A stretch of 64,000 bases of DNA, taken from NCBI GenBank assembly GCA_003235365.1, contig QJWJ01000133.1, positions 57,065 to 121,064 of the forward strand, given 5' to 3'. Within the stretch, counting starts at the first letter, position 1. The number at the start of each line of letters is the position of its first letter. Below, in pieces: positions 53,426-62,901 of this stretch. The stretch comes from Deltaproteobacteria bacterium. GTDB taxonomy: Bacteria; Myxococcota_A; Polyangia; Polyangiales; Polyangiaceae. The translations under genes were made by a program, and so were the position numbers. Below the pieces are notes generated by a model. The model was not told the DNA's origin. It did not search any database and saw nothing but the letters and a program-made list of their open reading frames with translations.

Positions 53426-54081
53426 GAGCGAGCCCCCGCTTCGTTGAGGCGGGCCAGAGCCTCGCCGTAGTGACACCCCTCTGCGAGCCACGATTCGACG
53501 TGCCCCCGCGCCGACGTGCTGCAGACGACGAACCGCACCGTGTCGTCGAGTCGCGTCAGCGCGACGACCGCGAGCTGCCGACTCGTCACTCGCAGCAGCG
53601 CCGATTGGAGGATCGCGGCGAGCAGCTGATCACCGGCGTCCGGCTTCGATCCGTCACCGAACACGAACGGCGAATCGACCACGCTCATCACCATCGCTTG
53701 CCCCCAAAACTCGAGCGACAACGACCCCAACCCCATCAACGCCAACTCGCCGCCCAGATGCTCGACCAACTGTTCCGTGGTCGTCATGGCCATCTCGGGT
53801 CCGAGGCGTTCCGCAACGCGACGTCCGACCTCGTTGCCCATCGAGTGTCCGAAATCCAGCATGTGCTCCTTGTCCAACGCCCGGCACAACCGCGAGATCG
53901 CTTCGACGGGCAAGATGACACGGGCGCCGAAGCCCCCCAGATTCACGCGGCCCCGAGCTAGGTCGAAACGCAGCGCGCCACTCATGTCGAAAGGTTCGGG
54001 CATAGGCTCGTGACTCGGACTCAATTCAGGCAAACGGACAATCGGCGAGTATAGGCTAGTGTCGGGGAACGGAAGTTCCAC
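53422..54081 (-). CDS. V4R-like domain protein
   Basis: 219 residues, no signal peptide. The pattern is suggestive of the V4R (4-vinyl-reductase-like) alpha/beta ligand-binding fold: GNEVGRRVAERLG helix, TTTEQLVEHLGGELALMGLGSLSLEFWG, AMVMSVVDSPFVFG, then DQLLAAILQSALLRVTSRQLAVVALTRLDD and TVRFVVCSTSARG as the final strand pair. V4R domains bind small hydrophobic molecules or act as protein scaffolds. The call is by pattern only. It is translationally coupled (ATGA) to the long disordered protein downstream, which suggests that the two form one complex, with the V4R-like protein made first. Confidence 0.6.
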   Translation of the reverse strand: MELPFPDTSLYSPIVRLPELSPSHEPMPEPFDMSGALRFDLARGRVNLGGFGARVILPVEAISRLCRALDKEHMLDFGHSMGNEVGRRVAERLGPEMAMTTTEQLVEHLGGELALMGLGSLSLEFWGQAMVMSVVDSPFVFGDGSKPDAGDQLLAAILQSALLRVTSRQLAVVALTRLDDTVRFVVCSTSARGHVESWLAEGCHYGEALARLNEAGARS

Positions 54082-54285
54082 GACAAAGTAACAGGATCCC
54101 TCGTATCAGACTCCACGCCTCATGGCCCAATTCGCGCAGCGACGGGCGCGATTCGCCGTGGGCATGGCGCTTCACGAACGCGGCGCACGCTCGGGCTGTG
54201 CACGGCGGGCGAAATGATCGATACATCGGGGACCCCGTCGAGGTCGAAAACGGTGTCGAAGCATTTGCCGATATCCCGCTTAAAT

Positions 54286-55683
54286 ATGCGGTTCGCCGCC
54301 GTTGCAGGTGCAGCACTGACGACTCTGACGGCCGCAGGAGCCGGAGGGCGGCGAGGCGACGTGCCGGGCATGCTCTTCGGCGGTCTGCCCGCTGACGTCG
54401 AATCCAGGGAAGTTCAGGTCGATCCGAAGATCCCTCGAGGCGCTCGAATCGAGCGGCAGCCGCGCCCTCACCACGGCCACGCGCTGTGCGCTCCTCGCGG
54501 CAACGTGTGCGTCCACGCCGATACCGACTCCCGCGTCGACCTCGAGTCGGTACAGAATCTACTGAACGCCTATGAGCTGGCGACGCAGGTGGCGCAGTTG
54601 CCGGCGCCGCGCGCCGACGGGCAACTCGGCGGTGGTCCCCAATTGGACATGTACCTCGGTGTGAACGCAGTGAGCACCCCGCGCTGGGAAGCGGTCACCG
54701 CCTTGGCAGATCCGGCCGCGCCCGGCGATGACCGAGCTTCGGCGTTCTGTGTCACGCCCGAGAACCACCTCGACTTACACACGGCCATGCGCTGTGTCGG
54801 CGGCGCGATCGCTCTGGACCGAGACGCCGCCGAGACGCCCGCGGCGCGGCGCGCTTACGCCAACTACGTGACGCAGTGGCTCGTGGGTCCAGATCAGCGG
54901 GCGGCAGCGGAGCTCGACGACGCCCAAAGTAACCCGCAGCTGAGTACATTGCCGCGCGAGGTGACCAACGGAGCGGGCAGCGGAGCGCTGTGGTTCGAAT
55001 ACCTCGACGCGCGACTCGGGGCAGGCTCACCGGGGGATCTGGTCACCAGCCTGTTGACCTTGTCACGCCGTTCGTCCACGAAGGACGAACCACTTGCAGA
55101 GCCGACCGGGCCCGAATGGAACAACGAGCCTGACCTGTTCGACGTATTGCGAGCGAGCCTCGACGACGAGCCGCGGCGCTACGCAGACGTCCTGGGCGAT
55201 TGGGCTCTGAATCGCGCTTTCCTCGGCTCGCGCTGCGACGGCTCGCACCCGACGAATCAGCGTTGGCTGGGTGATTTCGGGCGCCTGGTGTTCGATTGGA
55301 CCCTCGCGTATTCGAGCTTGCCGCGCAAGGTGGCCGGGAGCCGCGCCCTGGAACCGATGGGCATCGCCGCCGTCTGGCTGGACCTGGATAGCGTGACTCT
55401 GGGGGCAAAATTGGGCGTCCAAATCGAGTGGGAGCGACCGGTGAGCTTCCGCTGGGTAGCGGCCAGCGTCGATCAGAACGGCAACGAGCTGGCACGTTGG
55501 GAGCTGCCGTACTTGCAGACGGCCCACACCGTGGAAAAGACGCTGATGAACTTCGAGGGAGCATCTGGGCTGTTGTTCGTGGGGATCAACCTCGGTGGAG
55601 TCGATCCAAGCCACCCCTACGACCCGGACTACGAGCCGTGGGAACCCCACGCCTACACCATCTACCTCACCGAAGTTCCCTGA
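54286..55683 (+). CDS. Secreted protein of unknown function
   Basis: About 465 residues from the ATG at 54286, chosen because it starts a signal-like stretch (MRFAAVAGAALTTLTAAGAGG); a start at 54214 is in frame. The mature part contains conserved-looking blocks with Cys and His: HHGHALCAPRGNVCVHAD, SAFCVTPENHLDLHTAMRCVGGAIALDRDA, YVTQWLVGPDQ, and a C-terminal beta domain (SFRWVAASVDQNGNELARWELPYLQ, GLLFVGINLGGVDPSHPYDPDYEPWEPH). It does not match a family that I know. The Asp/Pro-rich end could bind calcium. The function is not assigned. Confidence 0.68.
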   Translation: MRFAAVAGAALTTLTAAGAGGRRGDVPGMLFGGLPADVESREVQVDPKIPRGARIERQPRPHHGHALCAPRGNVCVHADTDSRVDLESVQNLLNAYELATQVAQLPAPRADGQLGGGPQLDMYLGVNAVSTPRWEAVTALADPAAPGDDRASAFCVTPENHLDLHTAMRCVGGAIALDRDAAETPAARRAYANYVTQWLVGPDQRAAAELDDAQSNPQLSTLPREVTNGAGSGALWFEYLDARLGAGSPGDLVTSLLTLSRRSSTKDEPLAEPTGPEWNNEPDLFDVLRASLDDEPRRYADVLGDWALNRAFLGSRCDGSHPTNQRWLGDFGRLVFDWTLAYSSLPRKVAGSRALEPMGIAAVWLDLDSVTLGAKLGVQIEWERPVSFRWVAASVDQNGNELARWELPYLQTAHTVEKTLMNFEGASGLLFVGINLGGVDPSHPYDPDYEPWEPHAYTIYLTEVP

Positions 55684-55721
55684 GCGCTGCCAGATCGGCG
55701 AGCACGATTTGTCGGGCAGCC

Positions 55722-55753
55722 TTTCGGGCCGCCGTTTGGAGAGGGCCCGAAAA
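55722..55753 (+). terminator. Terminator hairpin
   Basis: TTTCGGGCC (55722-55730) pairs with GGCCCGAAA (55744-55752), followed by further A residues, about 40 bases past the stop of the secreted protein gene. The A-rich side favours a hairpin that can also work on the opposite strand, where it reads T-rich first. Confidence 0.5.
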
Positions 55754-55925
55754 ACCGCCCCCGGCGCAGGCGGCGAGCCACCGTGCCGGTTTGTTTGTTG
55801 GGTGATTCACAATACGTCATCAGTCATCGCATCGCCCTGTTCCAAAAGAGCGCAGATGAGGCCCAACCAGCGATGTCGCGCAACAAACGCTCGGCCTGTC
55901 CGTAAATCCGCCTCAGACTGTCACG

Positions 55926-56981
55926 GTGCCTGCTCGTCCCCGAATTCGCGTGCCGCTTCCTCAGTCGAGCCGCAACGACGAAGCGCCGGCACGCCACTCG
56001 GCTTCGATCCCGAGAAGAGCGAAACCCAGAGCCGCGTCCCTCGGCGTGACCTCGGCGACGCTACTCGGGTTGAGCGCCCCGAACGCCGCTTCGGCATCCC
56101 GAGCGCCCGCGGACATCGCCACGACCAGTGAACAGCCGCCCGGCAGGGATGGCGAGAGCCCCCCCGAAGCGGGCGGCAGTCGATGCGCCGCCACCGCGAC
56201 GCCAATCGCCATCGCCCGCATCGACGTTGCGGTGACCGACGCCCCAATCCGTCTGGACGTGCCGATGGAGTCGATCCCCGACGACGAAGAGCATTCCTTC
56301 GAAGACACCACCCTGCACGACGGGACCGAAGCTCAGCCACGAGTTGCTGCGGCCGAGCTCGAAGCGTCGTCACCGACTCCGAGCCCGATCACCGCCGACG
56401 CCCCGGCGGCCCCAGGGCAACCCACAACGACAGAAAGCAGCAGCGACGCCGAAGGCCACGCCGCGCGCCGCACACAGGCCAAGGCAAAGGACGAACTCGA
56501 AGCCGACGCCGATGCCGCGCCGTCCAAGCGCCCCGAGGCACACGCCGACGTCGATACCTCGCCGGTCTCGTTCGAGGAGCCGCCGGCCACTGCTTCCGAC
56601 GTCAAACGCGACGACCTGTGGGCAGACATCGAACCATTGCTTCGCCGGACGGATTGGGCCTCGATCGAACATCGACTCGCCGAGGCAACTGACCTGCCTC
56701 CTCGTCTGGCGCTGATGCTCGCCCTAGCGCAGAAGGAGCTCGACAAGTCCGACAACGCCGATGAGCGCGCAATCGCCGCGATGGCCGCGTTGCTGGGGGT
56801 TCGCCCCGCCAGCGCCGGCGCGATCGTGACCGCCAAGCGGCTGCTGCGCAAGCCACGCGCGCACACCGCCAGAGAGGAGCTCACCGGCGTATCCAGCTTG
56901 ATGGTGCTCGGCATCGCCATTGCCAGCGGGGTGGTCGGCTACCTCGCTTCGGATGCGTTGGCCCTCCTGCGCCTTCTGTGA
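55926..56981 (+). CDS. Tail-anchored disordered membrane protein
   Basis: 351 residues from a GTG at 55926. The first about 215 residues are disordered and Ala/Pro/Thr/Glu/Asp-rich with no motif. A short helical domain follows (about 230-300): DLWADIEPLLRRTDWASIEHRLAEATDLPPRLALMLALAQKELDK. A last hydrophobic helix (LMVLGIAIASGVVGYLASDALALLRLL) ends the protein, so it is probably inserted by its C-terminus with the bulk in the cytoplasm. The start and upstream boundary are uncertain. No relative is recognised. Confidence 0.6.
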   Translation: MPARPRIRVPLPQSSRNDEAPARHSASIPRRAKPRAASLGVTSATLLGLSAPNAASASRAPADIATTSEQPPGRDGESPPEAGGSRCAATATPIAIARIDVAVTDAPIRLDVPMESIPDDEEHSFEDTTLHDGTEAQPRVAAAELEASSPTPSPITADAPAAPGQPTTTESSSDAEGHAARRTQAKAKDELEADADAAPSKRPEAHADVDTSPVSFEEPPATASDVKRDDLWADIEPLLRRTDWASIEHRLAEATDLPPRLALMLALAQKELDKSDNADERAIAAMAALLGVRPASAGAIVTAKRLLRKPRAHTAREELTGVSSLMVLGIAIASGVVGYLASDALALLRLL

Positions 56982-57027
56982 AGGCTATCCATCGCCGGTA
57001 GCTCGAACGACCCCACGCCCTTCCGTC

Positions 57028-57489
57028 TCAGAGCGTCGACAAGTCCGCTTCCAACAACTGCCGACTCTCTTCACTCTCGACGCGGTCGCAGTGTTGTTTG
57101 CCCAATTGCGACCAGCGAGCAACCGCGACTGCATCCCCCTGCAGTTTCGCCGCCCGAGCAAGTGCCTCGTAGGCGTAACCGACGAACAGTGGAGGCAGCG
57201 ATGGTTCCAGGCTGACGTCGAGGCAGCGTTTGGCAAACTGCATCGACAGTTGGGCATCACCGAGCAACGCATACACACGTGACAGTTGCCAGTATCCGAT
57301 CGAACGATTCTGATTCGTACACTCGGGCCGCTGCAGCCAATGCCACAGCGAAGCGTGGGCGGCCCCCAGCATCGACTCTGCTTCTTCCTCGGTTCGCTGC
57401 TTGGCGTCGATGCCCTTCCACGCGCGATTGAAACAGTGAGCCGCGAAGTAGGCGTGGGCGGTCGCAACGTCGAAGTCGGGCTTGGCCAT
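57028..57489 (-). CDS. Small TPR-like protein
   Basis: 153 residues, predicted entirely helical, from MAKPDFDVATAHAYFAAHCFNRAW. The helical repeats look like tetratricopeptide pairs (SIGYWQLSRVYALLGDAQLSMQFAKRCLD; LFVGYAYEALARAAKLQGDAVAVARWSQLG). It has no signal. The family is known to me only as conserved small TPR-like bacterial proteins; the partner is unknown. Convergent with the tail-anchored protein gene. Confidence 0.68.
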   Translation of the reverse strand: MAKPDFDVATAHAYFAAHCFNRAWKGIDAKQRTEEEAESMLGAAHASLWHWLQRPECTNQNRSIGYWQLSRVYALLGDAQLSMQFAKRCLDVSLEPSLPPLFVGYAYEALARAAKLQGDAVAVARWSQLGKQHCDRVESEESRQLLEADLSTL

Positions 57490-57550
57490 GCGGCATCGTC
57501 TTCGGACGCGCTGGTCGTGTCAACGGTGTGTAGCGTTGGAACACAAGCGA

Positions 57551-57770
57551 TCACCTCGACCGTCGGTCTTGACTCGATGCGGCGTCGACGTCGTCCCCTT
57601 CCAGCTCCCGCGCCTTCGAGAGCGCGGAAGCCAACCACCCGGCAGGCACCGAAACGATCCCCAGTCCGAGCATGAGAACGAAGAACGTGAAGACGCACCC
57701 TCCGACGGTGAGCGGGTACACATCGCCGTAGCCGACGGTCTCGATGCTCCGCAGCAGACAGCGTGGCGAA
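57551..57770 (-). pseudogene. Remnant of a voltage-gated potassium channel
   Basis: The minus-strand frame ends with SIETVGYGDVYPLTVGG followed by CVFTFFVLMLGLGIVSVPAGWLASALSKARELE. This is the potassium selectivity filter (TVGYGD), the last pore helix and the start of the cytoplasmic tail of a bacterial Kv-type channel. Two or three residues normally before the filter (the usual TTV of VTTVGYGD) are missing, the upstream pore helix reads SPRCLLRS, and the five preceding membrane helices are absent. No start is seen. A decayed fragment is more likely than a working gene. Confidence 0.6.
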
Positions 57771-58018
57771 TGAACGTAGAGATGGTTTCTCAGTCTGGTC
57801 GGTGAAGTGATGTGGGTTCGTCCCAATTCGGTCAGCAGCGCCCGGATGTAACCGTTCCGGTGCAGCGTCGAGACGGGTCTAAACGTTGATCCGAAGCATG
57901 AGATCGCTTGACCACAAACGGCTTCTAGAAGGACAGTCCGAACCCAGACACTCCAGCAACCCCGGGTCCTTGGGGCGGAACGACGCACGGGTCACCTGGA
58001 ACCAACAAGTGAGGACAA

Positions 58019-59407
58019 ATGACGAAAACGATCCCCGTATTGGCCAGCGCTCTGGTCACGGCACTAGCAGCGTCCAGCGCCCTGGCCGAGCCTGATGTCG
58101 CGGCACTCGAAGCCCTCGGCAAGCAGGTCTTCTTCGACGAAATCTCTGTGCCAACGCGACAGTCGTGTGCCACATGCCACGTCCCAGACAATGGTTTCAC
58201 GGCCGGCGTCGCCGCCATCAACATGAACGGCGTGGCGGTGACGGGAGCCAACCCCCACACCGTCGGTAACCGCAAGCCCCCAACTGCCGCCTACGCGGCG
58301 TCGGTCCCCAACCTCACCGGCGGTTTCTTCGGTCCGGATTGTTCCCTCGCGCCATTCGGACTGTTCTGCATCGGCGGCGTCTTCTGGGACGGCCGCGCCA
58401 CAGGCAACACGATCGGGCAGGAAGTGTTCGAGGGTGACGCCAATCTCACCGCAGCCTACGCTGGGTTCCTCGGTCCCCTCGCCGACCAGGCCCTCGGTCC
58501 GTTCGCCAATCACGTCGAGCAGAACGTCCCCGACGGAAGTACCGAGCTGCCTGGCGCGGAAGCCGTTTGCAACCACGTCGCCTCCGCGCAGTACGGCGAA
58601 TTGTTCGAGCTGGCCTGGGGCACAGCCCCGGATTGCGCGAACGACGCTGATCTCGAGTTCAAGCGCATCGCGGTGGCCATCTCGGCCTTCGAGCACTCGA
58701 CGGAGATGAACTCGTTCAGCTCGTTCCGCGACTTCGCCCTGGCCAACGACGCGGATGGCATGTTCCCCCTGGACGACTTCACCGACGAAGAAAACCTCGG
58801 GCACGACCTGTTCTACAACACCAAGGACAACGGGGGCGCGGGCTGCGCCAATTGCCACAACAACGGTGTCCCCTTCATTCTGTTCGACGAGAACTTCCAG
58901 CCATTCCAAAACCCCGACGCGCGCGGTGAGGAACCGGACCAGATCTACTCCGACAACAGCTTCCACAACATCGGAATCCCACCGAACCCGGCAGCGGCCA
59001 ACTTCGATCCGAACGACCCGGACGAAGGCCTCTTCGAGTTCACCGGCGTGCCCGGTCACGAGGGCGACTTCCGCACGCCCACGCTACGCAACGTCGACAT
59101 GCGGCGGGGCAATGGCTTCCCCAAGGCGTACATGCACAACGGCTACTTCAAGACGCTGGAGCAAGTCGTGCATTTCTACAACACGGCATCGAGCAAGCCC
59201 ACTTGCACGATGTCTGGAGCCAGTGCCGCGGAAGCAATCGCCAACGATTGCTGGCCGGAAGCGGAGGTGACCCCGATTCTCCCATTGGCGGGCCTCGTCG
59301 GAGACCTCGAGCTTTCGCCCGACCAGGAAGCAGCGTTGGTCGCGTACCTGAAGACGCTGACCGATACGGTCATCGTCAAGGCACCGCTGCCCTACGTCGG
59401 TAACTGA
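58019..59407 (+). CDS. Di-haem cytochrome c peroxidase-family protein
   Basis: 462 residues from an ATG with TGAGGA upstream. The signal peptide MTKTIPVLASALVTALAASSALA leads to a periplasmic protein with two haem motifs: CATCH (50-54, low-potential end) and CANCH (276-280). The pattern of the CcpA/MauG superfamily is clear: LGKQVFFDEISVPTRQSCATCHVPDNGFT, WDGRA, SDNSFHNIGIPP, FRTPTLRNVDM and YMHNGYFKTLEQVVHFYN. The distal region with Pro-Asn-rich loops is long. It reduces peroxide or oxidises a partner; the role is not fixed by sequence. A strong terminator follows. Confidence 0.92.
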   Translation: MTKTIPVLASALVTALAASSALAEPDVAALEALGKQVFFDEISVPTRQSCATCHVPDNGFTAGVAAINMNGVAVTGANPHTVGNRKPPTAAYAASVPNLTGGFFGPDCSLAPFGLFCIGGVFWDGRATGNTIGQEVFEGDANLTAAYAGFLGPLADQALGPFANHVEQNVPDGSTELPGAEAVCNHVASAQYGELFELAWGTAPDCANDADLEFKRIAVAISAFEHSTEMNSFSSFRDFALANDADGMFPLDDFTDEENLGHDLFYNTKDNGGAGCANCHNNGVPFILFDENFQPFQNPDARGEEPDQIYSDNSFHNIGIPPNPAAANFDPNDPDEGLFEFTGVPGHEGDFRTPTLRNVDMRRGNGFPKAYMHNGYFKTLEQVVHFYNTASSKPTCTMSGASAAEAIANDCWPEAEVTPILPLAGLVGDLELSPDQEAALVAYLKTLTDTVIVKAPLPYVGN

Positions 59408-59768
59408 TCCGCGCCGCGAACCGGTCCGTCGAAAAGCGGTGGGTCTGGCGAAGCAGCACGCCCCCATTTCAGCGCCCCGAGACGCTCACGAAGTGAGTAT
59501 TCTCGGGGCGCGCTGCTTTCGGGTCGGGTGGGAGCGACGTTTCGGCCTCGGCTGCCGCCTCGAGGTACCGAGCTGGGGAGTCGACTGGCCGTCAGCAGCC
59601 CATCGGCCATTTCAGGCGGGCGACCGTCAGCGGTGCACGGAATCGGCCAGTTTGCCGACGATCAGTTCGACAGGCTGCGGTATTCGGCAGTAGGTTTTCG
59701 ACGCGCACATCCACTCCCTTCCGACTCCGCTCGAGCACCTCCTTCAGCCAAGCCGCCCGCCTTTGCTC
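59408..59768. other. Intergenic stretch after the peroxidase gene
   Basis: About 360 bases with no supportable gene. It holds the terminator hairpin at 59471-59514 and then a GC-rich stretch leading to the next plus-strand gene. No other signal is seen. Confidence 0.35.
59471..59514 (+). terminator. Strong hairpin terminator after the di-haem peroxidase gene
   Basis: AGCGCCCCGAGA (59471-59482) pairs with TCTCGGGGCGC (59501-59511) and an inner CTCAC-GAA-GTGAG pair closes the top, so the fold is a long two-part stem with a three-base loop. It lies about 60 bases past the peroxidase stop. TTTC follows shortly. Confidence 0.7.
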
Positions 59769-60878
59769 ATGACGCAGGTTCCAACTCTCCGGCGAAGTAC
59801 CGAAACCGGGAACGCGGGGTTCACCAAGAGCAATGCGGGTCGACATGCCGCAGTCGGGCGACTGAACGCGTTGCTGCTTGCGTTGCTCGCTTGGGTCGCG
59901 AGTGAGCAAGTCGCGCGTGCCGAAGAAATGCAGCAAGTTTCGCTGACCTACGAAATCGGCCCGGGCGCCCTCGGCTGCCCGTCGCAGGCCGAGTTCGAGC
60001 GCAGCGTCGAGCGGCAGCTCGGGTATCGGCCTTTTGTGGACGCAGCACCTCGCCGAGTGATCATTCGGGCGTCGGCCTCCGCCGCCGGTCTGCACGGCAC
60101 GCTGCTGTGGCGCAACGCAGACGGAACGCCCCAAGGTGAACGCGAGCTGGCCGTCGACCATCGCGATTGTCGTGAACTCGCCCGCAGTATGGCCTTTGCC
60201 ATCGTCGTACAGCTGCAGTTGTTGGCCGGTGCGCCCCCTCGAGACACGCCGCGGGCTCGGGAGCGCCAGCTGCCAGCGCCAGAGCCAGAGCCAGAGCCAG
60301 AGCCGGACGCTGCCGAGCCTGCGCCGTCGTACGACACCACGCCAAGTGAACCACCGACCATACCCGTCTTCGAGCGGGACCGGGGCCCTTGGATCCCCAG
60401 CGTCGGCCTCGGCGCTGGTATCGCCAGCGGTTTGGCGCCCCGAGCGAGCGGGCTGGGGCGATTGTTTGGAGCGTTGCGACAAGACACCTTCTCGATCGAA
60501 GTGGGTGGCATGGCGAGCTGGCCCACGACGGAGCGCGACAGCGACGGCAATGGTTTCCGCAGCAACGTATGGCTCGGCACTCTCGCGCCCTGTTTGCACT
60601 ACGAAGCGCTCAGCGGTTGCGCCGTGGGACAACTCGGGCAACTGCGCGTCCGTGGGGTCGGTTTGGACCGCGCGAGCACACCGACCGGCTTGCTGGGGGA
60701 AGCTGGAGTACGCCTGGGTCTGTCACAATCGCTCGGCCCGGTGGTGGCGTCCCTGCGTCTCGAAGCACTGTTCGTGCTCACCGAATGGTCAGTAGAAGTC
60801 AACGACATCGAAAGCTGGACGATGCCGGACTCGACGTTTCAGCTCGGCCTCGACGTCGCGCTCCCGTTCGTTCCGTAG
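59769..60878 (+). CDS. Envelope protein with Pro-Glu repeat and C-terminal beta-barrel-like domain
   Basis: About 369 residues from the ATG at 59769. A basic lead and a hydrophobic signal (LNALLLALLAWVASEQVARA) precede an N-terminal periplasmic domain with CPSQAEFERSVERQLGY, LHGTLLWRNADGTPQG, and ELARSMAFAIVVQLQLL. A PEPEPEPE linker follows (encoded by a CCAGAG tandem repeat). The C-terminal 170 residues look like a small outer-membrane barrel (WIPSVGLGAGIASGLAP, FSIEVGGMASWPT, FQLGLDVALPFVP). The domain order (periplasmic domain, Pro-rich linker, barrel) is common in myxobacterial envelope proteins with unknown roles. Confidence 0.72.
   Translation: MTQVPTLRRSTETGNAGFTKSNAGRHAAVGRLNALLLALLAWVASEQVARAEEMQQVSLTYEIGPGALGCPSQAEFERSVERQLGYRPFVDAAPRRVIIRASASAAGLHGTLLWRNADGTPQGERELAVDHRDCRELARSMAFAIVVQLQLLAGAPPRDTPRARERQLPAPEPEPEPEPDAAEPAPSYDTTPSEPPTIPVFERDRGPWIPSVGLGAGIASGLAPRASGLGRLFGALRQDTFSIEVGGMASWPTTERDSDGNGFRSNVWLGTLAPCLHYEALSGCAVGQLGQLRVRGVGLDRASTPTGLLGEAGVRLGLSQSLGPVVASLRLEALFVLTEWSVEVNDIESWTMPDSTFQLGLDVALPFVP
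60279..60304 (+). repeat. CCAGAG tandem repeat
   Basis: Four perfect CCAGAG hexamers plus CC, coding for alternating Pro-Glu in the linker of the envelope protein. As a six-base repeat it would change linker length without breaking the frame if it slips. Confidence 0.8.
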
Positions 60879-61065
60879 TCGCGACGCAGATCCAGACCAC
60901 CGCGGCCACCCGACCCCAACGCCCGGCGAGTAACTCGACGGCCCACCAGACCAGGCAGCCCGTCGCAACGGCGATTATTCACCGCCTCAACCGGAAGGAT
61001 TCGGGGCTTGGGCTCATCCATCCTCGATGGGATACTCGAGCGCCCTCCGCTTTCAGATACCGCTG

Positions 61066-62856
61066 ATGAACCGCCAGACCAGACGGCTCGCCATCTCCCC
61101 CCTTTGGAGCCCGCTAGTTGCGACGGCTTTGCTAGTCGCATGCGGAAACGACAGCGGTGATTCGTCCGCGCAGGAGGCCAGAACCAGCACCGCACAGCCG
61201 ACGGACACTACCCCCAGCGGCGTGCCTTCCAGCGTGGGAGTGGAAAGTTCGTCGACCGCGGATCCAGCAGGAACGGGAACTTCGAGCGGACCAACGCCCA
61301 CCACCCCGAAGACCACGGGCGCGCCGTCGAACAGCACGGCGGGCTCTGCATCAGTATCACCGGCGGCTGGCGGAGCCGGGGGGTCTGCGCCGAGCAACTC
61401 GTCGCCGATCGGCGAGGCGGGAGGGCCACCGACGGGCGGTGCCGGCGGGACTTCACAGCCCACACCTGCCGCCGGTGGGGCGAGTTCCGTTCCCGGGGCG
61501 GGAGGATCGACTGCAACCCAGCTCGCTGAGCCCGATGCGCTCGTCCCCAATCCGATCGTCAGCCACATCTTCACCGCTGATCCGTCCGCCTACGTCTTTG
61601 ACGGTCGCATCTATGTGTATGCCTCCCACGATCCCGACGACCAGAGTGGTTACGACATGGTCGACTACCACGTATTTTCGTCGAGTGATTTGGCAAACTG
61701 GCAAGACCATGGCGTCGTGCTCGACGCCGCCGACATTCCCTTCGCGACCAAGCTCTACGCCCCAGACTGCGCGTATGACGCCGCCAGCGGCAAGTACTAC
61801 CTCTACTTCCCCGACTCGGGTTCGACCATCGGCGTAGCGGTCTCGGATGATCCGGGGGGGCCGTTTACCAACCCAGTGCAGCTCGTGACCAAACAAACAC
61901 CTGGGGCAGCAGACGTCGATTGGCTGTTCGATCCCACCGCGTTCGTCGATGACGACGGCGAGGTGTACTTGTACTTTGGCGGCGGACAGCCCGACACTGG
62001 CGACAACGCGCGAGTCATCCGTCTGAACTCGGACATGGTCAGTCTCAAGGATGCTTCGACGACGACGATCGTCGTTCCGGACTTCTTCGAGGCTTCGTTC
62101 TTGTTCAAGCGAGAGGGGAAGTACTACTTCTCGTATTCGACGACGTTCCAGAACCACGCCCCGACCATCGACTACATGATCAGCGACGACCCGATGACCG
62201 GGTTCGAGTACGTCGGCACGGTGATCCCCAATCCGGACGGGAACAACGGCAACAACAACCATCACTCGATGGTCGAGTACGAGGGACAGTGGTACGTCTT
62301 CTATCACAACCGCGTGATTGCCAACCGCGACGGCTACTCGGACTACCAACGCAGCATCACACTCGACAAACTGTCTTGGGACGAGAACGGGCACATGGTG
62401 CCGGTATCTGCAACACGTGGTGAGGTGAAGCAACTGCGGAGTGTCGACGCTTTTCAACGTATCGAGGCCGAACTCATCGCCGGCCAGCGAGGAATCGAAA
62501 CCGACTTCGCGATCGATGCTGGCGCACGTGTCGGAGTTGCTGTCACAGACTTACAGCAAGGCGACTGGCTCGCCGTCTCGCAACTCGACTTCGGTCAGGG
62601 GGCTAGTACCTTGCATGTACGCGCATCGTCTTCAGGTGGAGGCACGATCGAAGTCCTCCAAGGTGGTTGCACGGGGTTTCGAAGCGACGCCGGGACAGTC
62701 GTCGGAACGTGCGAGGTTCCCGCGACGGGAAGCGCAGAGAACTGGAGCGACGTCGACTGCGCTGTCGAGGCGGCTGGGGGCGTTCACGACCTGTGCCTGC
62801 GCTTTTCAGGCGATGGCAACCAGTTGCTGAATCTCGACTACTACTGGTTCGAGTAG
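61066..62856 (+). CDS. GH43-family glycosidase lipoprotein with C-terminal CBM6-like domain
   Basis: 596 residues from the ATG at 61066 (MNRQTRRLA). The lipobox is VATALLVAC. A Gly/Ser/Thr/Pro/Ala linker of about 130 residues precedes the five-bladed GH43 domain: HIFTADPSAYVFDGRIYVYASHDPDD with the general-base Asp, WLFDPTAFVDDDGEVYLYFGG, and FFEASFLFKREGKYYFSYS with the general-acid Glu. HHSMVEYEGQWYVFYHNR and SITLDKLSWDENG close it. The C-terminal 130 residues (FQRIEAELIAGQRGIETDF and a jelly-roll pattern ending LLNLDYYWFE) look like CBM6. Arabinofuranosidase or xylosidase activity on plant polysaccharide is likely; exact specificity open. Confidence 0.9.
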   Translation: MNRQTRRLAISPLWSPLVATALLVACGNDSGDSSAQEARTSTAQPTDTTPSGVPSSVGVESSSTADPAGTGTSSGPTPTTPKTTGAPSNSTAGSASVSPAAGGAGGSAPSNSSPIGEAGGPPTGGAGGTSQPTPAAGGASSVPGAGGSTATQLAEPDALVPNPIVSHIFTADPSAYVFDGRIYVYASHDPDDQSGYDMVDYHVFSSSDLANWQDHGVVLDAADIPFATKLYAPDCAYDAASGKYYLYFPDSGSTIGVAVSDDPGGPFTNPVQLVTKQTPGAADVDWLFDPTAFVDDDGEVYLYFGGGQPDTGDNARVIRLNSDMVSLKDASTTTIVVPDFFEASFLFKREGKYYFSYSTTFQNHAPTIDYMISDDPMTGFEYVGTVIPNPDGNNGNNNHHSMVEYEGQWYVFYHNRVIANRDGYSDYQRSITLDKLSWDENGHMVPVSATRGEVKQLRSVDAFQRIEAELIAGQRGIETDFAIDAGARVGVAVTDLQQGDWLAVSQLDFGQGASTLHVRASSSGGGTIEVLQGGCTGFRSDAGTVVGTCEVPATGSAENWSDVDCAVEAAGGVHDLCLRFSGDGNQLLNLDYYWFE

Positions 62857-62901
62857 CGTGGTTCGAGCAGCGGCGATCGGCCCCCGAGAGATCGCCTTGG
62901 A

